In this document: positions 17,130 through 24,696 of the stretch, one piece after another
How positions within the stretch are numbered: the first letter of the stretch is position 1
How the letters are laid out: every line of letters begins with the position of its first letter
Assembly (NCBI GenBank): GCA_045430275.1
Contig: JAILXU010000016.1
Span: forward strand, 11,937 to 75,936
Source: Oceanobacter sp045430275
GTDB lineage: Bacteria; Pseudomonadota; Gammaproteobacteria; Pseudomonadales; Oceanobacteraceae
DNA: 64,000 bases
Reading direction: 5' to 3'
Made by a program: the position numbers and the translations under genes
The notes under the pieces: generated by a model
Database searches by the model: none
Told to the model about the DNA's origin: nothing
What the model saw: only the letters and a program-made list of their open reading frames with translations

Positions 17130-17689
17130 TGGAAGAAATCCGTTCATTTAAAGGCCACTTTCTGATTGCCACTCCTGAATTGAACCAGACTCCGTTTGAG
17201 CACAGCGTCATTTATATGCTCTCTCATGATGACGAAGGAGCCATGGGACTGGTGATCAACAAGCCTCATCACATCAGTTGGGCAGATGTCTGCTCCCAGG
17301 TCGGCATCACACCCCTGGCAGAACGTACGTCTGTTGTACTCAATGGCGGGCCTGTTGCATCGGATCATGGTTATTTGCTGTATCAATCTGACCAGCCACC
17401 GCACGAACAAGCGGCAGAACTGGCCCCCGGCGTCCACGTAACGACTTCCAGCACCTTGCTTTCCGAACTGGCAGAAGGTCGTATATCCGATCAATTTCGA
17501 TTTTTACTCGGCTACAGTGGCTGGGATACCGGGCAACTGGATCAGGAAATTCTGGACGGTGCCTGGCTCACCATCAAAGCCGATATCACGCTCTTGTTCT
17601 CAAATGCTCATGACACGATTTATCAGCAAGCTTTGGGACAACTGGGCATCAGCCTTCACCATTTCAGTCATCACGTTGGACACGCCTGA
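17129..17689 (+). CDS. yqgE: UPF0301 protein YqgE/AlgH
   Basis: This 186-residue member of the YqgE/AlgH family begins SFKGHFLIATPEL, followed by HSVIYMLSHDDEGAMGLVINKP, both strong family signatures. Its biochemical role is unsettled; in Pseudomonas it was named for an effect on alginate. ATG 17129 overlaps the preceding stop (TAATG) and gives the usual family length. It is coupled upstream to the tonB gene and is followed by ruvX. Confidence 0.93.
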   Translation: MEEIRSFKGHFLIATPELNQTPFEHSVIYMLSHDDEGAMGLVINKPHHISWADVCSQVGITPLAERTSVVLNGGPVASDHGYLLYQSDQPPHEQAAELAPGVHVTTSSTLLSELAEGRISDQFRFLLGYSGWDTGQLDQEILDGAWLTIKADITLLFSNAHDTIYQQALGQLGISLHHFSHHVGHA

Positions 17690-17721
17690 CCATGAGCACT
17701 CAATCGCCACCGGAGCGCATC

Positions 17722-18174
17722 ATGACCGTGATGAGCTTTGACTTTGGAACCAAGCGCATTGGCATCGCCACGGGCCAACGCCTGACCGGCACAACGCAGG
17801 CACTCAATCCCATCAAGGCCCAGAACGGCATCCCCGACTGGCAACAACTGGAAGCGATCATTCAGGAATGGAACCCCGATGCCTTTGTCACCGGGCTACC
17901 TCTGAATATGGATGGCACTCTCAGCAGTATCAGCTTGCGGGCTCGAAAATTTGCCCGACGTCTGGAAGGACGCTTTCACCGCCCTTCTTATACCCACGAT
18001 GAACGGCTCACCAGTTTTGAAGCCAAGGGCATCGTGATGTCCCATACCCAAGAGCGGAATTTTGGCCGTTATTCCGTTGACGGCATCGCCGCCCAATTGA
18101 TTCTGGAAAGCTGGATGGAGACCCATCCCCGATCCGATTCCAGCTCGCAAGGAGAAACCAATGCACCTTCCTGA
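17722..18174 (+). CDS. ruvX: Putative Holliday junction resolvase / pre-16S rRNA nuclease
   Basis: The 150-residue YqgF/RuvX protein has an RNase H-like fold. It shows FDFGTKRIG with the first catalytic Asp, VTGLPLNMDG, and a C-terminal SVDGIAAQLIL with the last acidic residue. In E. coli the enzyme matures the 5' end of 16S rRNA. ATG 17722 is chosen because GGAG lies 6 nt upstream; ATG 17692 is possible but lacks a ribosome binding site. The 3' end overlaps pyrR by 14 nt. Confidence 0.9.
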   Translation: MTVMSFDFGTKRIGIATGQRLTGTTQALNPIKAQNGIPDWQQLEAIIQEWNPDAFVTGLPLNMDGTLSSISLRARKFARRLEGRFHRPSYTHDERLTSFEAKGIVMSHTQERNFGRYSVDGIAAQLILESWMETHPRSDSSSQGETNAPS

Positions 18175-18655
18175 CATTGACGCAACCTGCCAGGCACTGT
18201 CCAGTCAGCTACAAACCTATCTGGAAACCTACCCGCACAGCAATCCGATGATCATCGGCATTCGTACAGGCGGCGTCTGGGTTGCCCAACACCTGATCAA
18301 CACCCTGAATCTTCCAGAGCCCTTGTACAGTGTTGATATCAGCTTTTACCGGGACGACTTCAACCAGAAAGGCCTGAACCCCAAAGTATGTGGTTCCGAG
18401 CTGCCTGAAAGCCTGGAAAATCGCCACATCATTCTGGTTGATGACGTCATCATGAGCGGCAGAACCGTCAGGGCAGCCATCAACGAACTGTTCGACTATG
18501 GCCGTCCGGCCAGTATTACGCTCGCTTGCCTGCTGGATGTAGGGCAACGAGAGCTACCCATTCAGCCAGATGTATGTGGCGCAAGGCTGACGTTACAACC
18601 CGGCCAGCTCATCAAACTGAGCGGCCCAGAGCCAATGACCCTGAACTTTGTCTGA
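18161..18655 (+). CDS. pyrR: PyrR-type regulator / uracil phosphoribosyltransferase
   Basis: The 164-residue protein has a type I phosphoribosyltransferase fold. The PRPP loop is visible as IILVDDVIMSGRTVRAA (about residues 87-103), and the N-terminus has IIGIRTGGVWVA. In Bacillus PyrR binds pyr mRNA and attenuates transcription; in Pseudomonas it acts on pyrimidine genes in a less well understood way. No clear anti-terminator/terminator pair was seen in this operon. It sits between ruvX and pyrB with a 21-nt gap to pyrB. Confidence 0.92.
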   Translation: MHLPDIDATCQALSSQLQTYLETYPHSNPMIIGIRTGGVWVAQHLINTLNLPEPLYSVDISFYRDDFNQKGLNPKVCGSELPESLENRHIILVDDVIMSGRTVRAAINELFDYGRPASITLACLLDVGQRELPIQPDVCGARLTLQPGQLIKLSGPEPMTLNFV

Positions 18656-18676
18656 CCGACCACCGGATGCTTCACC

Positions 18677-19669
18677 ATGACTAGTGACCCCTGCCAATTA
18701 CAACTGGCTCCCAATGGCCAGTTACGCCACTTTCTGACCACCGAAGGTCTGAGCAAAGAGCTGCTTGAAGAGATTCTTCATACAGCCAACTCATTTCTGG
18801 ACCCCAAAGGCCAATTGATTCAAAAGGTGCCGCTGTTGCGCGGTAAAAATGTGGTGAATCTGTTCTTTGAAAACAGCACCCGTACCCGCTCCACCTTTGA
18901 ACTCGCAGCCACCCGTCTCAGTGCCGACATTCTGAATCTGGACATCCAGCGCTCAGCCACCTCCAAGGGTGAAACCCTGATGGACACCTTGTGGAACCTG
19001 GAAGCCATGCACGCCGACATGTTCGTCGTACGGCACGCAGATTCCGGTGCCGCGCACTTTATTGCCGAACAGGTCACACCCAACGTCGCCATTATTAACG
19101 CAGGTGACGGTCGCCATGCGCACCCGACTCAAGCCATGCTCGACATGCTGACCATCCAACGTCATAAAGGCCAGATAGAAGGTCAGGTCGTTGCCATTGT
19201 GGGTGACATCCTGCATTCCCGCGTAGCCCGCTCACAAATACATGCTCTGAAAGCATTGGGGGCCGCTGAAGTTCGTGTGGTTGGCCCTGCAACCTTGCTA
19301 CCAAAAGACATTGAAGCGCTAGGAGCCAAAGCCTACTACGACTTCAGCCTGGCCCTGCGCGACTGCGATGTCGTGATTATGCTGCGACTGCAAAAAGAGC
19401 GCATGCAAAACGCCCTGTTGCCCAGTGAAAGTGAATTTTTCAAACTCTACGGCCTGACCGCTGAAAAGCTGGCACTGGCCAAACCCGACGCCATCGTTAT
19501 GCATCCGGGGCCGATCAACCGCGGAGTAGAAATCGAAAGTGCCGTCGCCGATGGTCCACAGTCCGTGATTCTGAAACAGGTTGGCTACGGCATCGCCGTG
19601 CGGATGGCAGTGATGGCCATGGCCATGAGTGGCCAGCAAACAACGCAGGCAGGCCCGGAGGCACCCTAA
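18677..19669 (+). CDS. pyrB: Aspartate carbamoyltransferase catalytic subunit
   Basis: The 330-residue enzyme catalyses carbamoyl phosphate plus aspartate to carbamoyl aspartate, the committed step of pyrimidine synthesis. Signature residues are FFENSTRTRSTFE (carbamoyl phosphate site), DGRHAHPTQAMLD, and MLRLQKERM. The extended N-terminus of about 20 residues is usual for Pseudomonas-type class A enzymes, which form a complex with an inactive dihydroorotase. The next gene encodes exactly such a partner and starts immediately after the stop codon. Confidence 0.97.
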   Translation: MTSDPCQLQLAPNGQLRHFLTTEGLSKELLEEILHTANSFLDPKGQLIQKVPLLRGKNVVNLFFENSTRTRSTFELAATRLSADILNLDIQRSATSKGETLMDTLWNLEAMHADMFVVRHADSGAAHFIAEQVTPNVAIINAGDGRHAHPTQAMLDMLTIQRHKGQIEGQVVAIVGDILHSRVARSQIHALKALGAAEVRVVGPATLLPKDIEALGAKAYYDFSLALRDCDVVIMLRLQKERMQNALLPSESEFFKLYGLTAEKLALAKPDAIVMHPGPINRGVEIESAVADGPQSVILKQVGYGIAVRMAVMAMAMSGQQTTQAGPEAP

Positions 19670-20929
19670 ATGAAATATTTGCACATTCGCAATGCGCACC
19701 TGATTGACCCGGCCCGCTCACTGGATAGCTTGTCCGATGTTTACATCGCTGAAGGCAAGTTGGTTGCGATTGGTCATAAACCACCGGAAGGCACCATCGA
19801 ACGCACTATTGAAGCGGGAGAGCAATGGCTGGTGCCTGGCTTCATCGACCTCAGCGCCTACCTGAACGAGCCGGGTTATACCCAGAAAGGTACAATCGCA
19901 CGAGATACCCAGGCAGCGGCCGAAGCGGGATTCACCCACATTTGCGCTCAGCCTCACACTCGCCCCATTGCAGACAGCAGTGCTGTTATCCAGCTGATTC
20001 TGGACAAATCATCCGTCGCCGGTTTTGCTCGGGTACTGCCACTGGGAGCCTTGACCCAAGGACTCGCGGGCGAGCAGCTTTCCAACATGGTGAGCTTGCG
20101 CAATTCAGGCTGCGTCGCCCTGAGCAATGCCCGCTTTCCCATCAAGGACAGCTACGTCTTGCGTCGTCTGATGGAATACGCCGCCACGTACAACATTCGT
20201 TTGTTTATCACTCCGAACGATCCGGCATTGGCCTGCGACGGCGTGATGCACGAAGGCCCAATCTCGACGCGACTGGGGCTGGCAGGTATCCCGGAAACCG
20301 CAGAAACCGTTGCTCTGGCACAAACCCTGTTGCTGGCCGAACAAACCGGCGCACGCCTGCACATCAGCCAGATCAGCTGCGCCCGCAGTATTGATATGCT
20401 GACAGAAGCCCGGAATCGTGGCCTGAACGTCACAGCCGATGTGTCACTGGCCAATCTGTGCTTCACCGACGAGACCGTTAACGGCTACAACAGCCGTTTC
20501 CATGTCGAACCCCCACTGCGCAGTGAAGCGGATCGCCAAGCCTTACTGGCCGCCGTTAATCGTGGCGAACTGGCCATTTGCTCCAACCATCGTCCACATG
20601 AGATTGCCGCTAAAAAGGCGCCATTCGCGGCCTCGGAACCCGGCATGAGTCTTTACCGACACTTTCTGCCGCTGCTGCTGCAATTGATTCAAAACGATGA
20701 ACTGGATCGTAATGCGGCCATTCAGGCACTGACTGAGCTGCCAGCCCGCGCGCTGGGTCTGGAGCGAGGCCTGTGCGAAAGCCATCTGTTCAACGCCACC
20801 CTGATTAACCCATCAGCATTGCCTTCAGAAGAGCAACCTGACGACCTGTCCAGTCCCAATACATCCGGTCAGCCCGGCATGGCAACCGCCACCTTTGTCG
20901 ATGGTTTTCAGGTCATCAGCAGCCACTGA
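19670..20929 (+). CDS. pyrC': Inactive dihydroorotase-like partner of PyrB
   Basis: The 419-residue protein has the amidohydrolase fold of dihydroorotase, but the zinc ligands are gone. The metal-binding HxH of VPGFVDxHxHxREPG is replaced by DLSAYLNEPG. The HVS-type histidine is glutamine (HISQISCA), and the catalytic aspartate of TDHAPH is asparagine (CSNHRPH). In Pseudomonas a pyrC' of this kind is a structural subunit required for aspartate carbamoyltransferase assembly, and a true dihydroorotase is encoded elsewhere. The TAA-ATG junction with pyrB has no spacer, consistent with stoichiometric synthesis. Confidence 0.92.
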   Translation: MKYLHIRNAHLIDPARSLDSLSDVYIAEGKLVAIGHKPPEGTIERTIEAGEQWLVPGFIDLSAYLNEPGYTQKGTIARDTQAAAEAGFTHICAQPHTRPIADSSAVIQLILDKSSVAGFARVLPLGALTQGLAGEQLSNMVSLRNSGCVALSNARFPIKDSYVLRRLMEYAATYNIRLFITPNDPALACDGVMHEGPISTRLGLAGIPETAETVALAQTLLLAEQTGARLHISQISCARSIDMLTEARNRGLNVTADVSLANLCFTDETVNGYNSRFHVEPPLRSEADRQALLAAVNRGELAICSNHRPHEIAAKKAPFAASEPGMSLYRHFLPLLLQLIQNDELDRNAAIQALTELPARALGLERGLCESHLFNATLINPSALPSEEQPDDLSSPNTSGQPGMATATFVDGFQVISSH

Positions 20930-21001
20930 TCAAAAACGCCGGACCCCTTCTGGAACCCGGCCTCTATGAATGATCTTCTTGTGCGCAGACAGCCCGCTCA
21001 C

Positions 21002-21022
21002 TTGCCCGTATAATGCGGGCAA
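21002..21022 (+). promoter_or_regulatory. -10 box inside a palindrome upstream of lptM-lysA
   Basis: A perfect TATAAT (21009-21014) is enclosed by a 7-bp inverted repeat, TTGCCCG...CGGGCAA. It lies 26 nt upstream of the lptM start. No good -35 is visible at 16-18 bp, which suggests either activator dependence or that the palindrome is an operator. This is inference from spacing only. Confidence 0.5.
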
Positions 21023-21039
21023 ATTACGGAGACACAGTC

Positions 21040-21162
21040 ATGCACCTGCGCCCCTTGCTTACTCTGGTTATTCTTTGCCTGACCTTGCTCGGCGGCTTGG
21101 CCTGTGGCCAAAAAGGCCCGCTGTATCTACCCGAGCAACCGCCAGAAAAAGAATCCCGATAA
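21040..21162 (+). CDS. lptM: LPS translocon maturation lipoprotein LptM (YifL family)
   Basis: This is a 40-residue lipoprotein gene. The signal peptide (LLTLVILCLTLLGGLAC) has a lipobox ending in Cys-20. After it comes the family hallmark GQKGPLYLPEQPP. In E. coli LptM (formerly YifL) binds LptD and helps its disulfide maturation in the outer membrane. As in other gammaproteobacteria, it sits directly before lysA, and its stop codon abuts the lysA ATG. Confidence 0.93.
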   Translation: MHLRPLLTLVILCLTLLGGLACGQKGPLYLPEQPPEKESR

Positions 21163-22413
21163 ATGTCTGCATTCCATTATTGCGATGGCGTCCTGAACGC
21201 CGAAAACCTGCCCCTGACTGCCTTGGCCGAACAATACGGTACGCCTTTGTATGTGTATTCACGGGCGGCCTTTGAACAACACTTTCAGGCTTACCACCAC
21301 GCTTTGGGCGATTGGCCTCATCTGGTGTGTTATGCCGTCAAAGCCAATTCCAACCTTGCCGTGCTCAATGTGCTTGCTCGGCTGGGTGCCGGTTTTGACA
21401 TCGTCAGCCAGGGTGAACTGGAACGCGTCCTTGCGGCGGGTGGTGATCCAGCCAAGGTGGTGTTTTCCGGTGTCGGCAAACAACCCCAGGAAATGGTTCG
21501 TGCTCTGGAAGTTGGCGTTGGCTGTTTCAATGTTGAATCTGAAGCCGAATTACAACGCCTGAGCCAGGTTGCTTCTGAGCTGGGGCGCGTGGCACCGGTA
21601 TCGGTTCGCGTCAATCCGGATGTCGACGCCCAGACCCACCCATACATTTCTACCGGTCTGAAAGACAACAAATTTGGTATCGACATCAATCAGGCAGCCG
21701 ACGTATATGCTCTGGCCGCCAGCTTGCCCGGTATTCAGGTCGTCGGCGTCGATTGTCACATTGGCAGCCAGCTCACCGAAATATCGCCCTTTCTGGATGC
21801 ACTGGATCGGGTGCTGGCACTGGTCGACGAACTGGCTGAACAAGGCATCCAGATTAAACATCTGGATCTGGGTGGTGGCCTTGGTGTGGTGTATCAAGAT
21901 GAACAACCCGCCACACCAGAAGAGTACATCAGCGCCGTCAAGGCACGCCTGGGCGACCGTACGTTCAAGTTAATCTTTGAACCAGGGCGCTCCATTGCCG
22001 CCAATGCCGGGGTTTTCCTGACTCGGGTTGAGTACCTGAAACTCAACGATCATAAGAACTTCGCCATCATCGATGCGGCCATGAATGACCTGATTCGCCC
22101 GGCCCTGTATTCCGCCTGGCAAGACATAAAACCGGTCGTTGAAGCGTCGGAAGAACCGGTGCGCCAATACGACCTGGTCGGGCCAATTTGTGAAACCGGC
22201 GACTTTATTGGCAAAGATCGCAATCTGGCGCTCAAGTCAGGCGACTTGCTGGCAGTGATGTCTGCAGGCGCATACGGTTTTGTCATGGCTTCCAACTACA
22301 ATACTCGTGGTCGCCCGGCTGAAATAATGGTTGATGGCGATCAGGCGACTCTGGTACGCGAGCGCGAATCACTGATGTCATTGTTTGCCAACGAATCTCT
22401 GCTACCGGAATAA
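21163..22413 (+). CDS. lysA: Diaminopimelate decarboxylase
   Basis: The 416-residue PLP enzyme of alanine racemase fold III converts meso-diaminopimelate to lysine. The PLP lysine is in CYAVKANSN (about residue 60). Other signatures are DCHIGSQLTE, DLGGGLGV, EPGRSIAANAG and GPICETGDFIGKDR. It is followed by dapF 4 nt later, so the last two steps around meso-DAP are co-expressed. Confidence 0.97.
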   Translation: MSAFHYCDGVLNAENLPLTALAEQYGTPLYVYSRAAFEQHFQAYHHALGDWPHLVCYAVKANSNLAVLNVLARLGAGFDIVSQGELERVLAAGGDPAKVVFSGVGKQPQEMVRALEVGVGCFNVESEAELQRLSQVASELGRVAPVSVRVNPDVDAQTHPYISTGLKDNKFGIDINQAADVYALAASLPGIQVVGVDCHIGSQLTEISPFLDALDRVLALVDELAEQGIQIKHLDLGGGLGVVYQDEQPATPEEYISAVKARLGDRTFKLIFEPGRSIAANAGVFLTRVEYLKLNDHKNFAIIDAAMNDLIRPALYSAWQDIKPVVEASEEPVRQYDLVGPICETGDFIGKDRNLALKSGDLLAVMSAGAYGFVMASNYNTRGRPAEIMVDGDQATLVRERESLMSLFANESLLPE

Positions 22414-22417
22414 TCCC

Positions 22418-23248
22418 ATGCGCGTTAAGTTCACCAAGATGCATGGCATCGGCAACGACTTTGTTGTGCTCGACATGGTCACACAAACCGGGCGCATTCG
22501 GCCCGAGCGCGTGCGGGAATTGTCCGACCGTAACTTCGGCATTGGTTTTGACCAGCTTCTCGTGGTTGAACGACCAACCCGCACCGACACCGACTTCCGC
22601 TATCGCATTTTTAATGCCGATGGCAGCGAAGTTGAGAACTGCGGTAACGGTGCTCGCTGCTTTGCTCGTTTTGTCTACGATCAGAACCTGACGGGCAAAC
22701 ACGACATTCGTGTTGAAACCGCAAGCGGTATCATGGAGCTGCACCTGACCAACGATCATCAGGTGGTGGTTGATATGGGTGCGCCCATTCTGGAGCCTGC
22801 CCAAATCCCTCTGGCAGCGGAACAATTTATGCCGGAGTATCGCCGGGACTTACCAGAGTTGGGTGAAGTGCGTTTTGGCGCGGTTTCCATGGGCAACCCA
22901 CATGCGGTTATTCGTGTTGATAACATCGACACCGCACCGGTTGAGCGCTGGGGGCCGGTTATTGAGCACTGTGAATACTTTCCGAATCGGGTTAATGTCG
23001 GCTTTATGGAAGTGGTATCCGAACATGAAATCCGCTTGCGCGTTTTTGAACGCGGTTCAGGTGAAACACTTGCCTGCGGCACAGGCGCTTGCGCTGCTGT
23101 CGTATCCGGCCAGCTACGTGGCTGGCTACAGCCTGGCGTCAAGGTTCGCCTGCCGGGTGGTGAGTTGTTCATCCAGTGGGACGGCCAGTCAAGCGTCAAA
23201 ATGACCGGGCCTGCGGAAACCGTTTTCGACGGACGAGTAAACCTGTAA
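22418..23248 (+). CDS. dapF: Diaminopimelate epimerase
   Basis: The 276-residue cofactor-independent racemase interconverts LL- and meso-diaminopimelate for lysine and peptidoglycan. Both catalytic cysteines are visible, in NCGNGARCFARF and ACGTGACAAVVSG. The N-terminus KFTKMHGIGNDFVVLD is the family signature, and ATG 22418 gives it directly. An upstream in-frame start at 22385 overlaps lysA and is unlikely. Confidence 0.97.
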   Translation: MRVKFTKMHGIGNDFVVLDMVTQTGRIRPERVRELSDRNFGIGFDQLLVVERPTRTDTDFRYRIFNADGSEVENCGNGARCFARFVYDQNLTGKHDIRVETASGIMELHLTNDHQVVVDMGAPILEPAQIPLAAEQFMPEYRRDLPELGEVRFGAVSMGNPHAVIRVDNIDTAPVERWGPVIEHCEYFPNRVNVGFMEVVSEHEIRLRVFERGSGETLACGTGACAAVVSGQLRGWLQPGVKVRLPGGELFIQWDGQSSVKMTGPAETVFDGRVNL

Positions 23249-23274
23249 AACCAATTGTTGACAGGAATGATTCC

Positions 23275-23949
23275 ATGACCGAATCGCATCAGGTCTCTGC
23301 AACGGATGTCGCGCATTACCTGAAAGACAATCCGGATTTTTTTGTTGGCCGGGATGAGCTGCTGGCAGAGTTACGGATACCCCACGATTCCGGCGGGGCG
23401 ACCAGCCTGATTGAGCGGCAGCTACAGGTACATCGCGAGCGCAATCAGGATTTGGCGGATCGTCTTTACAATCTGCTCAAAAATGCCCGCAACAATGACA
23501 AGATCTTTCTGCGCATGCGGCGTCTGGTTTTGGCACTGATTGAGGCCAATAGCTGGGCCAATATTTATGCTGCCCTGGATGATTCGCTGCGCACCGACTT
23601 CGGCGTAGATGGCTGGGCGATGGCCCACTTCACCGAACGTCGTCTGGAAGCACCCTTGACGGCCATCAAAGAGCCAACCCAGCAACGCAAAATATTGAAA
23701 CTGTTCAATGGCCGCAAAGCCATTTGCGGTAATTTCAGTGCAGAAGAGGTCGCCCTGCTGATGTCGGCTCCCATGCCATCGGCCAAATCCATCGCGGCGG
23801 CGCGAATCAGCGGCCAGGACAACAACGGCATTCTGGTGCTGGCCAGTAAGGATGCCGAGCACTATCGCAGCTCGACCGACACGCTGTTTCTGGACTACCT
23901 GGCCGAAGTCCTGGCGTTGCGACTGCAGCAAACACCGGTATTGAGGTAA
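23275..23949 (+). CDS. DUF484 family protein
   Basis: The 224-residue protein shows the DUF484 (YigA) signature VAHYLKDNPDFF near the N-terminus, then a helical segment rich in Arg/Glu (LIERQLQVHRERNQDLADRL) and a GAF-like C-terminal half. The function is unknown. In E. coli and Pseudomonas this family lies between dapF and xerC. Here it is followed 3 nt later by a HAD phosphatase instead. Confidence 0.9.
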   Translation: MTESHQVSATDVAHYLKDNPDFFVGRDELLAELRIPHDSGGATSLIERQLQVHRERNQDLADRLYNLLKNARNNDKIFLRMRRLVLALIEANSWANIYAALDDSLRTDFGVDGWAMAHFTERRLEAPLTAIKEPTQQRKILKLFNGRKAICGNFSAEEVALLMSAPMPSAKSIAAARISGQDNNGILVLASKDAEHYRSSTDTLFLDYLAEVLALRLQQTPVLR

Positions 23950-23952
23950 GTT

Positions 23953-24654
23953 GTGACGATTCAGGTATTGACCTTCGACCTCGACAATACGCTCTGGGAA
24001 ACCGACCCGGTGATCGTCCGTGCGGAACAGGCCAGTTATCATAAACTGCTGCACCTCTGCCCCCGCGTTGCCGACCTGTACACGCTGGAAGGGGTTCGTG
24101 AGTACAAGGGCCAACTGGCGGAGTGCTACCCGACGCTGGCTCCACAAATATCCAGGCTGCGCTATGAAACCCTGCGCCGAATAGTCCTTCAAACCGGGGC
24201 TGATCCTGACAAGGCTGCCAGCATCGCCACTGCTGCTTTCAATACGTTTATGGAAGAACGCAGCAACCTGACGCTGTTCGATGGCGCACTGGACGCGCTG
24301 AAACAACTGGCTCAGCACTTTCCTCTGATTGCGCTAACCAACGGCAATGCCAGCCTGCAGGCCGTCGGTCTGGATCATCTGTTTTGCGCTCATTTCAGTG
24401 CCGAGAACGTTGGGGCTGCCAAGCCGGAACCCGACATGTTTCAGGCGGCGCTTGAGCATCAAAACGTCCAGCCTCATCAGTGCCTGCACATTGGCGATCA
24501 CCCACACCAGGATGTGGATGCAGCGCGTCAACTGGGCTTTCATACGCTTTGGGTCAACGTACTGGGTCAAGCCTGGCCGGATGAGCTGGCCGCTCCCAGC
24601 CATCAGATTCAGCATTTGAATGAGCTGGTTTCTGCCATCAAAACCTATCAATAA
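23953..24654 (+). CDS. HAD-superfamily hydrolase (YigB-like)
   Basis: This 233-residue phosphatase starts at GTG. HAD motif I is TFDLDNTLWETD (nucleophile Asp), motif II is IALTNGN, the lysine is in GAAKPEPDMF, and motif IV is HIGDHPHQDVDAA. E. coli YigB dephosphorylates FMN and other small phosphates, and it follows xerC in the dapF cluster. The gene order here supports a YigB homologue with xerC lost. Substrate is not evident from sequence. Confidence 0.88.
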   Translation: MTIQVLTFDLDNTLWETDPVIVRAEQASYHKLLHLCPRVADLYTLEGVREYKGQLAECYPTLAPQISRLRYETLRRIVLQTGADPDKAASIATAAFNTFMEERSNLTLFDGALDALKQLAQHFPLIALTNGNASLQAVGLDHLFCAHFSAENVGAAKPEPDMFQAALEHQNVQPHQCLHIGDHPHQDVDAARQLGFHTLWVNVLGQAWPDELAAPSHQIQHLNELVSAIKTYQ

Positions 24655-24696
24655 TGCCTTTTTAATACATTCCCACTAACATCGTCAGACCAGAGG

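Noticed and set aside
20930..21039. Lysine riboswitch before lptM-lysA
   Set aside because: The 110-bp gap is too short and lacks lysine-riboswitch features.
22283..22825. 180-codon minus-strand frame over lysA and dapF
   Set aside because: It is a shadow of two well-identified genes.
23422..24318. 298-codon minus-strand frame
   Set aside because: It is antisense to the DUF484 and HAD genes and has Gln/Arg-rich composition typical of shadow frames.
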